Below are positions 17,451 through 25,794 of a stretch of 64,000 nucleotides of DNA, piece after piece (the first letter of the stretch is position 1; every line of letters starts with the position of its first letter). The notes under the pieces are model-generated. The model did no database searches. It was given only the letters and a program-made list of their open reading frames with translations, and had not been told where the DNA came from. This stretch comes from Kitasatospora acidiphila (lineage in GTDB: Bacteria > Actinomycetota > Actinomycetes > Streptomycetales > Streptomycetaceae), in the NCBI RefSeq assembly GCF_006636205.1, contig NZ_VIGB01000003.1:4826501-4890500 (forward strand). Reading direction: 5' to 3'. Both the position numbers and the translations under genes were made by a program.

Positions 17451-18113
17451 GTGAGTACCGAACACGTCCACCTGTTGCCGCAGACGGATCAGCTCCGCGC
17501 CATGCACACCATCGTCCGGGACCGGGACTGCTCGCAGGAGGACTTCCGGTTCTACACGCGGCGCATCATCCACCGTCTGCTGGAAGCCGCCCTGGATCTG
17601 CTGCCGTACGCCAAGCGGGAGGTCACCACCCCGGTCGGCGTCACCTACCTGGGGCTCGAGCTCGTCGACAAGGTGTGCGCCGTGCCGGTGATCCGCGCCG
17701 GTGAGGCGATGGAGGTCGAGCTGCTCGATGTGCAGCCCGACATCCCGATCGGCAAGATCCTGATCCAGCGCGACAAGCAGACCAAGCTGCCGAAGCTCTA
17801 CTACAAGCAGCTGCCGGCGGACATCGGCGAAGGCCATGTGCTGCTGCTGGAGCCGATGCTGGCCACCGGCGGTTCGGCCCTGGCAGCCATCGACGTGCTG
17901 CTGGACTCGGGGGTTTCCGAGGAGAAGATCATCATGATCAACTTCCTCTCCTCGCCCGAGGGCCTCGAGCGCTTCGCCAGGGAGCGGCCGGGGCTGCAGA
18001 TCGTCACCAGCGCCATCGAGGACCGGCTCAACGAGCACGCATTCATGATCCCCGGCATCGGGGACTTCGGCGACCGCTTCTTCGGAACCACGGACTCCGG
18101 AGCTAGGAAATGA
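17451..18113 (+). CDS. Eukaryote-type uracil phosphoribosyltransferase-like protein
   Basis: 220 residues from a GTG start. UPRT joins uracil and PRPP to UMP. The PRPP loop is LLLEPMLATGGSALAAI and the uracil-binding C-terminus is PGIGDFGDRFFGT. The spacing, the RDRDCSQEDFRFYTRRII segment and the YYKQLPADI motif resemble fungal/animal UPRT domains more than the bacterial Upp that streptomycetes keep as a housekeeping gene. The stop overlaps the start of the exporter gene by ATGA, indicating translational coupling. It could act on uracil or on a modified base. Confidence 0.82.
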   Translation: MSTEHVHLLPQTDQLRAMHTIVRDRDCSQEDFRFYTRRIIHRLLEAALDLLPYAKREVTTPVGVTYLGLELVDKVCAVPVIRAGEAMEVELLDVQPDIPIGKILIQRDKQTKLPKLYYKQLPADIGEGHVLLLEPMLATGGSALAAIDVLLDSGVSEEKIIMINFLSSPEGLERFARERPGLQIVTSAIEDRLNEHAFMIPGIGDFGDRFFGTTDSGARK

Positions 18114-19069
18114 GCAATCGGCGCGGTGGTGGCGGCGGTCTCGCCGCCACCTCCCTGATCACGGCGCTGGCGCCGATGGTCTGGGGTTCGACCTACCTGA
18201 TCACCACCGAGTTCCTGCCCCCCGAGAAGCCGCTGCTGGCCTCCACCCTGCGGGCGCTGCCGGCCGGCCTGATCCTGCTGCTGATCACCCGGCAGCTGCC
18301 CAAGGGCATCTGGTGGTGGCGCGCGCTGGTGCTCGGCGTGCTGAACATCGGCGCGTTCTTCTACTTCCTGTTCCTCGCCGCCTACCACCTGCCCGGCGGT
18401 GTGGCGGCGCTGATGGGAAGTGCCCAGCCGATGATCGTGCTGGTGCTCGGTGCGGTGCTGCTGCGCGAGAAGATCATGCCGCAGCACATCGTCTCCTGTC
18501 TGCTGGGCGCCGGGGGCATCGCGCTGCTGGTGATCGGCCCGAAGGCCGGCCTGGACGGCATCGGTGTGGTCGCCGGTCTGCTCGGTGCGCTCTGCATGGC
18601 CTCGGGCATCGTGCTGGTCAAGCGCTGGGGCCGCCCGGAGGGGGTCTCCCTGATGACCTTCACCGGTTGGCAGCTCACCGTCGGCGGCATCCTGCTGCTG
18701 CCGATCTGCCTGGCCACCGAGACCCTGCCCGACCACCTGACCTGGAAGAACATCGGCGGCTTCGCCTACCTGGGCCTCATCGGGGCGCTGATCGCCTATG
18801 TGCTGTGGTTCCGCGGTCTGTCGCGGCTGCCCGCCCTGGCGGCGTCGTTCCTCTCCTTCGCCTCGCCGCTGTGCGCGACCGTCCTGGGCTACGTCTTCCT
18901 CAACCAGTCACTGAACGCCATCCAGCTGGTCGGCGCCGTGGCGGTGATCGCCGCGGTGGTCATCGGCCAGCCGCGCCGGACGAAGGCCCCGACGACGGTG
19001 GCACAGAGCAGTCCGGCAGCGGTGACCGAGGCGGAGCCGTCGACCAGCCCGAGCGAGGGAGTGAGATGA
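18110..19069 (+). CDS. EamA-type (DMT) transporter of the nucleoside operon
   Basis: 319 residues, ten predicted helices in two EamA halves: APMVWGSTYLITTEFLPPEK, LPKGIWWWRALVLGVLNIGA, YHLPGGVAALMGSAQP, YVLWFRGLSRLPALAASFLS. Paralogous to the exporter at 10123 over the full membrane part. Overlaps both neighbours by ATGA, so it is made together with UPRT and PsuG. In an operon of nucleotide enzymes it is most simply an exporter (or importer) of the nucleoside product. A 30-residue Ser/Thr-rich cytosolic tail ends the protein. Confidence 0.86.
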   Translation: MSNRRGGGGGLAATSLITALAPMVWGSTYLITTEFLPPEKPLLASTLRALPAGLILLLITRQLPKGIWWWRALVLGVLNIGAFFYFLFLAAYHLPGGVAALMGSAQPMIVLVLGAVLLREKIMPQHIVSCLLGAGGIALLVIGPKAGLDGIGVVAGLLGALCMASGIVLVKRWGRPEGVSLMTFTGWQLTVGGILLLPICLATETLPDHLTWKNIGGFAYLGLIGALIAYVLWFRGLSRLPALAASFLSFASPLCATVLGYVFLNQSLNAIQLVGAVAVIAAVVIGQPRRTKAPTTVAQSSPAAVTEAEPSTSPSEGVR

Positions 19070-19998
19070 GCACGACCATCCCGATCGTCTACAGCGAAGA
19101 GGTCCGCGAGGCCCTGCACGAGCGCCGTCCGGTGGTCGCGCTGGAGTCGAACGTCATCACGCACGGCCTGAAGTACCCGCACAACGCCGAGACCGCGCAC
19201 CAGGTCGAGGCCGCCGTCCGCAAGGGCGGCTCGGTGCCGGCCACGATCTGCATCGAGGACGGCGCGATCCGGGTCGGCATGACCGCGGCGGACATCGAGC
19301 GGTTCGCCTCCGAGGGCGGCATCCCCAAGGTCTCCAGCCGCGACCTGCCGGTGGTGCTGGCCCGCGGCGGCCGCGGCGCGACCACGGTGGCGTCCTCGCT
19401 GGTCGCCGCCGAGCTCGCGGGGATCCCGTTCTTCTCCTCGGCCGGTCTCGGCGGGGTGCACCGGGGCGCCGAGACCACCATGGACATCTCCTCCGACCTG
19501 ATCCAGCTCACCCGCTCCAAGGTGGCGGTGGTCTGCGCGGGCGCCAAGATGATCCTCGATCTGGCGCTGACCATGGAGTACCTGGAGACCCAGTGCGTGC
19601 CGGTGATCGCGCACGGCTCGGACGACTTCCCGGCGTTCTACTGCGCCTCCAGCGGCCTGCGCGCCCCGCACCGGATCGACGACGAGGACCTGATCGCCAA
19701 GGTGGTCGCTACCCACTGGGCCGCCGGGCACCCCGGCGGGGTGGTCATCACCACGCCGCCGCGCGACGAGGACGCCGTCGACCCGGTCGTCGCCGAGGCG
19801 GCCATCAACGATGCGCTCGTCCAGGCCGAACGGGACGGTGTCACCGGCCAGGGCCTGACCAAGTACCTGATGCACGCGGTCGATCGGGCCACCGGCGGCC
19901 GTACCGCGCAGGCCAACATGGCGGTTCTCATCTCCACGGCCGAGGTCGGTGGCCGGATGGCCGCCGCCTATGCCCGTTACCAGTCCGACCACTCCTGA
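19066..19998 (+). CDS. psuG: Pseudouridine-5'-phosphate glycosidase
   Basis: 310 residues, the usual length. PsuG interconverts pseudouridine-5'-phosphate with uracil and ribose-5-phosphate, and homologues act as C-glycosynthases in C-nucleoside and C-ribosyl antibiotic pathways. Family motifs: VVALESNVITHGLKYPHN at the N-terminus, GATTVASSLVAAELAGI, FSSAGLGGVHRGAETTMDIS, CAGAKMILDLALTMEYLE (catalytic Lys in AGAK) and ANMAVLISTAEVGGRMA at the C-terminus. ATGA overlap with the exporter upstream. No PsuK kinase accompanies it, which is unusual for a purely catabolic locus. Confidence 0.92.
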   Translation: MSTTIPIVYSEEVREALHERRPVVALESNVITHGLKYPHNAETAHQVEAAVRKGGSVPATICIEDGAIRVGMTAADIERFASEGGIPKVSSRDLPVVLARGGRGATTVASSLVAAELAGIPFFSSAGLGGVHRGAETTMDISSDLIQLTRSKVAVVCAGAKMILDLALTMEYLETQCVPVIAHGSDDFPAFYCASSGLRAPHRIDDEDLIAKVVATHWAAGHPGGVVITTPPRDEDAVDPVVAEAAINDALVQAERDGVTGQGLTKYLMHAVDRATGGRTAQANMAVLISTAEVGGRMAAAYARYQSDHS

Positions 19999-20024
19999 CC
20001 CATCGCTCGAAGAGGCAACAAGAC

Positions 20025-21095
20025 ATGACTTCGCTGTTCGATTCCGTCACCGTTGGCAAGTTCGCCCTGAAGAACCGGCTCGCCATGGCACCGATGTCGC
20101 GCAACCGGGCGCTGCCGTCCGGGGACGCCACCGAGCTGATGGCCGAGTACTACAGCCAGCGCGCCGCCGCCGCCCTGATCATCACCGAGGGCATCCAGCC
20201 CTCCCAGGTGGGCCAGGGCTTCATCAACTCGCCCGGCCTGCACAGCCCCGAGCACGCCCGCAGCTGGCGGGTCGTCACCGACGCGGTGCACGCCGAGGGC
20301 GGCACGATCGTCGCTCAGCTGATGCACTCCGGGCGGATCGGCCACCCCTCGCTGTACCCGAGCGCGCACCAGTCGGTGGCCCCGTCCGCGATCACCGCCG
20401 GCGGCCAGTGCTTCACCCCGGACGGGATGCAGGACTACCTGGAGCCGCACGAGCTGACGGCCGATGAGATCAAGTCCACTATCCAGGACTTCGTGACCTC
20501 GGCGCGCTACGCGGTGGACGCCGGCTTTGACGCGGTCCAGCTGCACGCCGGCAACGGCTTCCTGCTGCACCAGTTCATGGCCGAGAACACCAACACCCGC
20601 ACCGACGGCTACGGCGGCTCGCTGGGCAACCGGATCCGCTTCGCCGTCGAGGTCACCGAGGCCGTCGCCGCCGCGATCGGCAACGACCGCACCGCCGTGC
20701 GGATCTCCCCGGCCAACCCCTACAACGACATCGTCGAGGGCGACACCGAGGCGCTCTACCAGGCGCTGGTGCCGGCGCTGCCGGAGCTGGCCTTCCTGGA
20801 GGTCTGCGAGATCGTCACCCGCCCGATGACCAGGACGATCCGGGAGCTGTGGCAGGGCAGCCTGATCGTCAACCCGCACGCGACCCAGGACTCGTTCCCC
20901 GCGACCGCGAAGACCGGGCAGGAGATCCTGGACGAGAACCTGGCCGACGTCGTCTCGGTGGGTGCGCTCTGGCTGGCCAACCCCGACCTGCTGGACCGCG
21001 TCAAGGCCGGTGGCCCGTTCAACGAGGTCGACCAGTCGACCTTCTACGGCGGCGACCAGCACGGCTACACCGACTATCCGGTGCTCGGCCGATGA
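20025..21095 (+). CDS. Old Yellow Enzyme-family NADH:flavin oxidoreductase
   Basis: 356 residues. FMN-dependent ene-reductase fold: MAPMSRNRALPSGDA at the start, VAQLMHSGRIGHPSLYP, the substrate-binding His/Asn pair in VQLHAGNGFLLHQFM, and NTRTDGYGGSLGNRIRF. OYEs reduce activated C=C bonds using NAD(P)H. It overlaps the PRPP synthetase gene by ATGA and lies 26 bp after psuG, so it belongs to the operon; it could reduce or oxidise a unit attached to the C-glycoside. Substrate unknown. Confidence 0.9.
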   Translation: MTSLFDSVTVGKFALKNRLAMAPMSRNRALPSGDATELMAEYYSQRAAAALIITEGIQPSQVGQGFINSPGLHSPEHARSWRVVTDAVHAEGGTIVAQLMHSGRIGHPSLYPSAHQSVAPSAITAGGQCFTPDGMQDYLEPHELTADEIKSTIQDFVTSARYAVDAGFDAVQLHAGNGFLLHQFMAENTNTRTDGYGGSLGNRIRFAVEVTEAVAAAIGNDRTAVRISPANPYNDIVEGDTEALYQALVPALPELAFLEVCEIVTRPMTRTIRELWQGSLIVNPHATQDSFPATAKTGQEILDENLADVVSVGALWLANPDLLDRVKAGGPFNEVDQSTFYGGDQHGYTDYPVLGR

Positions 21096-22063
21096 GGGCC
21101 GTGGTCCGGGGCACCGAGCGGGATCTGCTGCTGTTCTCCGGTCGGGCCCACTCGGAGCTCAGCGAGCGGATTGCCCAGGAGCTGGGCACCGAGCTGGTGC
21201 CGACGCAGGCGCGGGACTTCGCCAACGGCGAGATCTACGTCCGCTTCGAGAAGTCGGTGCGCGGCGCGGACTGCTTCGTGGTGCAGTCCCACACCGCCCC
21301 GATCAACACCTGGATCATGGAACAGCTCATCATGGTCGACGCGCTGAAGCGGGCCTCCGCCAACAGCATCACCGTGGTGGCGCCGTTCTACGGCTACTCC
21401 CGGCAGGACAAGAAGCACAAGGGCCGGGAGCCGATCTCGGCCCGGCTGGTCGCCGACCTGCTGACCGCCGCCGGGGCGGACCGCATCATCACCGTCGACC
21501 TGCACACCGACCAGATCGTGGGCTTCTTCGACGGGCCGGTGGACCACCTGTTCGCGCTCCCGCTGCTCGCCGACCACATCGCCGCGCACACCGACCAGTC
21601 CCGGCTGACCGTGGTCTCCCCGGACGCCGGACGGGTGCGGGTCGCCGACCGCTGGTGCGACCGGCTCGGGGCGCCGCTGGCGATCGTCCACAAGAAGCGG
21701 GACAAGGACGTCGCGCACCAGGTCACCGCGCACGAGGTGGTCGGTGAGGTGGCCGGCCGGGTCTGCGTGCTGGTGGACGACATGGTCGACACCGCGGGCA
21801 CCATCTGCGCCGCCGCCGACGTGCTCTACGCGAACGGCGCCGCCGACGTGATCGTGGCGGCCACCCACGGCATCCTCTCCGGGCCCGCCGTGGACCGCCT
21901 GAAGAACTCCCAGGTCAGCCGGTTCGTCTTCACCGACAGCCTGCCGAGCGCCGCGGCGGTCGACCTGGACAAGGTGGAGGTGCTCTCCATCGCTCCGGTG
22001 ATCGCCCAGGCGATCAAGGAGATCTTCGAGAACGGCTCGGTGACCAGGCTCTTCGAGCAGTAG
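21092..22063 (+). CDS. prs: Ribose-phosphate pyrophosphokinase (PRPP synthetase)
   Basis: 323 residues, normal length. Makes PRPP from ribose-5-phosphate and ATP. Motifs: ARDFANGEIYVRFEKSVRG, ATP-site YGYSRQDKKHKGREPISARL, divalent-metal DLHTDQIVGFFDGPVDHL, flexible loop KKRDKD, and PRPP loop VLVDDMVDTAGTI. Chromosomal streptomycetes carry another prs near glmU, so this is probably an operon-specific copy that feeds PRPP to the UPRT or TrpF-like enzyme. Last gene of the operon, followed directly by a strong terminator. Confidence 0.92.
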   Translation: MRAVVRGTERDLLLFSGRAHSELSERIAQELGTELVPTQARDFANGEIYVRFEKSVRGADCFVVQSHTAPINTWIMEQLIMVDALKRASANSITVVAPFYGYSRQDKKHKGREPISARLVADLLTAAGADRIITVDLHTDQIVGFFDGPVDHLFALPLLADHIAAHTDQSRLTVVSPDAGRVRVADRWCDRLGAPLAIVHKKRDKDVAHQVTAHEVVGEVAGRVCVLVDDMVDTAGTICAAADVLYANGAADVIVAATHGILSGPAVDRLKNSQVSRFVFTDSLPSAAAVDLDKVEVLSIAPVIAQAIKEIFENGSVTRLFEQ

Positions 22064-22076
22064 ACCGGGCACGGAA

Positions 22077-22120
22077 GACGCCGTCCCCGGCATCCCGATG
22101 GGGGTGCCGGGGACGGCGTC
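22077..22120 (+). terminator. Terminator of the nucleoside operon
   Basis: A perfect 16-bp stem, gacgccgtccccggca with tgccggggacggcgtc, 13 bp after the prs stop. No U tract, as is usual in streptomycetes. Confidence 0.85.
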
Positions 22121-22202
22121 CGGCGTTTCAGCCGCTGTTCCGTCCGGCGTTTCGGCCGGTCTATCGCCTGGTGTCTCGTCCTTGCCGACCCAGTGGGCCG
22201 CG

Positions 22203-22514
22203 CTATCCGGCGGTTTCCTCCCGCAGCGCCTCAAGTGCCTTGGCGAGCACCTTCGTTCGGAACGGGTTCGCGGGATCCAGCGCCGCGGCCACCGCCACCG
22301 CCTCCTCCAGCAACGCCGCACGGGCCTCGGGCAGTTCGCGCACCCGGGGCGAGCGGGCCGCCGCCACCAGCACATGGGCGAGCTTCGAGCCGTAGACCTC
22401 CGGGCTGACCTGGGTCAGAACCCGGTACACCCAGAGCGCGTCCGGGCCGCGCAGCACTCGGCGGTTGCTGCCGAGCAGTAGCACCCGGGCCCGAAGTACG
22501 GTGTCCTGATTCAT
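22203..22514 (-). CDS. Small helical protein of unknown function
   Basis: 103 residues, ATG at 22514 with a strong ribosome site (GGAGGGG). Predicted mostly alpha helical and Ala/Arg/Leu-rich (RVLRGPDALWVYRVLTQVSP, LPEARAALLEEAVAVAAAL); the C-terminal part looks like a tetratricopeptide-like helix pair. No known family recognised. Convergent with the nucleoside operon and separated by its terminator, so probably unrelated to it. Confidence 0.65.
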   Translation of the reverse strand: MNQDTVLRARVLLLGSNRRVLRGPDALWVYRVLTQVSPEVYGSKLAHVLVAAARSPRVRELPEARAALLEEAVAVAAALDPANPFRTKVLAKALEALREETAG

Positions 22515-22577
22515 CGTTACCCCTCCGTCGGTGCACTCCCCGGGCCGGCCCCCGCCGGCGGCGGGGCAGCACGGCGG

Positions 22578-22610
22578 ATGTGCCGGCGCCCGGGTGGGAC
22601 GCCGGCACAT
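22578..22610. other. Perfect hairpin in the spacer between two minus-strand genes
   Basis: atgtgccggcg pairs exactly with cgccggcacat over an 11-base loop. It lies between the alpha/beta-hydrolase stop and the small helical gene, so it most simply terminates hydrolase transcription. The rest of this 263-bp spacer shows nothing else. Confidence 0.65.
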
Positions 22611-22777
22611 CGGCCGGGAACGTGGATGACGTCGAGTGTGCGGGTCGCGGGGGCGGCCGAACAAGGCCGAAGCCGCGTGCGCTCCGTCCTACCGAGATGC
22701 CCGGCGACCAGGCATGATGGAGTCGACACTTTCCCGCGCCGGTGCCCTCCTGCGCCGGTGCTCTCCCGCATCGCTTG

Positions 22778-23857
22778 TCAGGCCGCGAGCGGCTGACCGG
22801 TGATCGCCGGGCGGACCTTGGTGAGCATCAGGTCGATGAACTGGTCGGGGTGGCGGAAGCTCGCGAAGTGGCTGGCGTTCCGGATCAGCGCGAACTCCTT
22901 GACCGGTGCGCTGACTTCGTCGAAGAACCGCTTGGCGGGCTGCGGCGGGGTGAGCACGTCGCCGTCGCCCTGGAAGATGAAGAACGGGATCGCGAAGTCG
23001 GTGCCCTCGGCGCGCTCGTCGATGGTCGCGGCCTGCACCTGGAGCTGCTCGGACCAGGTCATGGCCTTGAGGTACGCCCGCAGGCCGCGCAGCGTGTGCA
23101 GGGGTGAGAACCAGAGCGAGCGGATCACCACGGTCTTCATGGTGTCGTAGGAGAGCGGGTCGCTGGTGAGGACCAGCTTGTTGAACTCGGCGACCTGCTT
23201 GACCGTCCAGCTCCTCCGGTCCGCGCCCATCTCCAGCGCGGTGGCCAACTCCCGCTTCTTGCCCGCCTTCTGGAGCCGGGCCAGCATTGCGTCATAGGCG
23301 GTGTGATCGCGGCCGCCGTCGATGATGTTCTGGTCGGTGCCGACGTAACCGGAGTACAGCTCGGGGTGGTTGCGGGCCAGGCGCAGGCCGAGCACGGTGC
23401 CGAAGGAGTTGGCGACCAGCAGCAGCTTCGCCACGCCGAGTCGGGCCCGGACGTACTCGGTGACCTCCAGGGCGTCGCGGTGGAGCCGGTCGTAGTTCAA
23501 CTCGCCCTGCCCGTCGGGGCCGCCGGCGGCGAACGTGAAGCCGGCACCGCGCATGTCCCAGCGCACGATGGTGAAGTGCTTCTCCCAGACGTGGGTGCGG
23601 GGGAGGAAGACCAGGTTGGAGGCGCCCGGACCGCCCAGGATCTCCAGGATCACCGGGTTGCCGAGGTCCTCGCCGCGGATGGAGATCCACTGGTCGATGC
23701 CGCCGATCCGGACGAACCCGGACTCGTCGATGGAGTTCGGGGCGGTGATGCGGATCTTCTTGGCGTTCGCGGCGCGCTTGAGCTGCCGGTAGCCCAACAG
23801 GCCGGCGGTGGGAGCGGTGAGGGCGGCGACGGTGGCGGTGGCGATGGTGGCGATCAC
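22778..23857 (-). CDS. Alpha/beta hydrolase, membrane-anchored
   Basis: 359 residues. An N-terminal hydrophobic stretch (TATVAALTAPTAGLLGYRQL) suggests an uncleaved anchor or signal. The hydrolase fold follows: oxyanion HG-like motif replaced by ILGGPGASN, nucleophile elbow LLVANSFGTVLGLRLA (Ser in NSFG), acid region FFIFQGDGDVLTP and catalytic His in IRNASHFASFRHP. This resembles the proline iminopeptidase branch. Divergent from a TetR regulator with an inverted repeat between them, so probably controlled by it. Substrate unknown. Confidence 0.83.
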   Translation of the reverse strand: MIATIATATVAALTAPTAGLLGYRQLKRAANAKKIRITAPNSIDESGFVRIGGIDQWISIRGEDLGNPVILEILGGPGASNLVFLPRTHVWEKHFTIVRWDMRGAGFTFAAGGPDGQGELNYDRLHRDALEVTEYVRARLGVAKLLLVANSFGTVLGLRLARNHPELYSGYVGTDQNIIDGGRDHTAYDAMLARLQKAGKKRELATALEMGADRRSWTVKQVAEFNKLVLTSDPLSYDTMKTVVIRSLWFSPLHTLRGLRAYLKAMTWSEQLQVQAATIDERAEGTDFAIPFFIFQGDGDVLTPPQPAKRFFDEVSAPVKEFALIRNASHFASFRHPDQFIDLMLTKVRPAITGQPLAA

Positions 23858-23870
23858 GGTTACTCCCCTA

Positions 23871-23914
23871 AACTGTTTATCGCGTCAGCGGATGCGTTTA
23901 AGGTATATACAGTT
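23871..23914. promoter_or_regulatory. Probable TetR operator between hydrolase and regulator
   Basis: Inverted repeat aactgtttat / atatacagtt (9 of 10 bases) spaced by 24 bp, in the only AT-rich stretch of the spacer. The arms sit where both divergent promoters should lie. Confidence 0.6.
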
Positions 23915-23965
23915 CTGATGGCGTGTCAACAGACATCGCCGAGCCGATGTGGAGGGAGAGCCGAG

Positions 23966-24694
23966 ATGGCCAAGGAGAAGGCCCGCGACCTGCGGACGGG
24001 CATCGCGCTGCTGTGGGGCGAGCAGGACCAGCCGACTCGCGGACCCAAGCCGAGCCTGACTCCCGGCCGGATCGCCGAGGCTGCGGTGGCCATCGCGGAC
24101 GCCGAAGGCCTGGCCGCGGTCTCCATGAGCAAGGTCGCCGCCACCTTCGGGGTATCCGCGATGGCGCTGTACCGCTATGTGCCCGGCAAGACCGAACTCA
24201 TCGAGCTGATGGTCGAGTTCATCCTCGCCGAGGTCCCCGACCTGTCGGCGGTCGCCGGCGGTTGGCGGCCGCGCATCACCCAGTGGGCCCGCCTCTCCCA
24301 GCAGGTCCACCGTGCCCACCCCTGGCTGCTGGCCGCCGTCGCCATCCGCCGCCAGGCCATGGGCCCGCACCAACTCGGCTGGTTGGACGCCGCGTTCGCC
24401 GCCCTGAACGGCACCGGCCTGCCCGCCGCGCAGCAGCACCGGATCTTCGTGCTGATCGCCGGCCTGGTCCGCACCGTGGCCCAGGAGCAGCAGGACTTCG
24501 ACCAGGCCCAGGACGAGGAGTGGAACCGCCTCACCGGCGAGCTGATCGCCCGCCACGCCGACCGTTTCCCGCACCTGACCCAGGCCATCGCCGCAGGCGC
24601 GTTCGCCCCCGAGCCCGCCGACCCGCTGGAGTTCGCCCTCACCCGAGTCCTCGACGGTGTGGCGGCCCTCATCGACCAGGCGGGGCGGGGGTAG
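23966..24694 (+). CDS. TetR-family regulator
   Basis: 242 residues. Helix-turn-helix: LTPGRIAEAAVAIADAEG, VSMSKVAATFGVSAMALYRY, VPGKTELIELM. The C-terminal domain resembles TetR_C (AHPWLLAAVAIRRQAMGPHQLGW). ATG at 23966 follows GGAGGGA; a 30-residue extension precedes the helix-turn-helix. Divergent from the alpha/beta hydrolase, its likely target through the inverted repeat between them. Confidence 0.88.
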   Translation: MAKEKARDLRTGIALLWGEQDQPTRGPKPSLTPGRIAEAAVAIADAEGLAAVSMSKVAATFGVSAMALYRYVPGKTELIELMVEFILAEVPDLSAVAGGWRPRITQWARLSQQVHRAHPWLLAAVAIRRQAMGPHQLGWLDAAFAALNGTGLPAAQQHRIFVLIAGLVRTVAQEQQDFDQAQDEEWNRLTGELIARHADRFPHLTQAIAAGAFAPEPADPLEFALTRVLDGVAALIDQAGRG

Positions 24695-24801
24695 TCCCGG
24701 GGCCCCGGCTCGGGCGGAAGGGGGATTCGACCGCGTCGGGCGGCGGCGGCCACTTCCTTGCCCGGGCGCGTGGGCCGGCTACGCCCCGTGGATCCGCGAC
24801 C

Positions 24802-25695
24802 TCAGCGTTGAGCGCGACGGAACTCGCCTGGGGTGCGGCCGGTTTCGCGGGCGAAGAACTTGCCGAAGTTGGTGGCCTCGGTGAAGCCGAGCGCGCGCCC
24901 GATCGCGGCCACGGGCAGCTCGGTGTGGGCGAGCAGCCGCTGTGCCTGCAAGGCGACGCGGGCGTCGGCGAGTTGCTTGGCGCTGCGTCCGGTGGCGGCG
25001 AGGCAGGCGCGGGTGAGGGTGCGCGGGGAGTAGCCGAGCCGTGCGGCGTAGTCCTCGACGGAGCGGGTGGTGGCGAAGGAGCGTTCCAGCTCACGTCGGA
25101 AGGCGAGGTGGATGTCGGCACCGGGCGGGCGGGTGGCGGGGTGTTCGCCATGGACCGCGAGGCGCGCCAGCCGGATCAGCAGCGCGCCGAGCAGCTGGCG
25201 CATCAATGCGCCGGTCAGCTCGGAGAGTTGGTCATCGCGTAGCGCCCGGTACTCCTCGGCCAGCTCCATCGCGGCGCGATCGAATGCGTCGAATTCGGTG
25301 GGTGCCAACTGCCATGCGACCGGACCGAATCCGTCGAGCACCTCGCGGGTGGCGGGCAGCGGCGGAGGGAAGTCGGCGGTGAACAGCAGCAGAACGGCGT
25401 CGAGGTCGGCGGGGCGGCCGCTCGGGTCGGACGGCAGACGCTGCACCTGACCGGGCCGCAGGTGCAGCAGCGTGCCGGGGGTGCACGGGTGGGCGACGAA
25501 ATCGACCATTGCGGTGCCCTTGCCGCCGCGCACCAGCATGACCTGGTGGAAGTCCAGGCGGCTCGGGCGGCGGGCAACTGAGCTTCGCAGGCGCGACTTC
25601 AGGGTGCTGAAGGTCAGCACCTCAAGACCGGAGGGCAGCCGGTCGGGGTTGTCATAGGCGATGTCGATGACATCGCGCTGTCCACTTTCGACCAT
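24802..25695 (-). CDS. AraC-family regulator
   Basis: 297 residues. An N-terminal cupin-like sensor (FHQVMLVRGGKGTAMVDFV, TLLHLRPGQVQRL) and two C-terminal helix-turn-helices (VEDYAARLGYSPRTLTRACL and AAIGRALGFTEATNFGKFFA, ending RTPGEFRRAQR). The start at 25695 (MVESGQ) is chosen from domain length; the long upstream open frame is antisense to the next gene. Divergent from the SnoaL-like gene, its likely target. Confidence 0.88.
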   Translation of the reverse strand: MVESGQRDVIDIAYDNPDRLPSGLEVLTFSTLKSRLRSSVARRPSRLDFHQVMLVRGGKGTAMVDFVAHPCTPGTLLHLRPGQVQRLPSDPSGRPADLDAVLLLFTADFPPPLPATREVLDGFGPVAWQLAPTEFDAFDRAAMELAEEYRALRDDQLSELTGALMRQLLGALLIRLARLAVHGEHPATRPPGADIHLAFRRELERSFATTRSVEDYAARLGYSPRTLTRACLAATGRSAKQLADARVALQAQRLLAHTELPVAAIGRALGFTEATNFGKFFARETGRTPGEFRRAQR

Positions 25696-25794
25696 CTCAG
25701 GTCGCGACTCTACCTCGTGGGGAGGGCGGCCACCGGGACATCGTGGATGCACGGCCGAACGGCCACTCCCACACCGGAAATGAGGGCTTTCACG

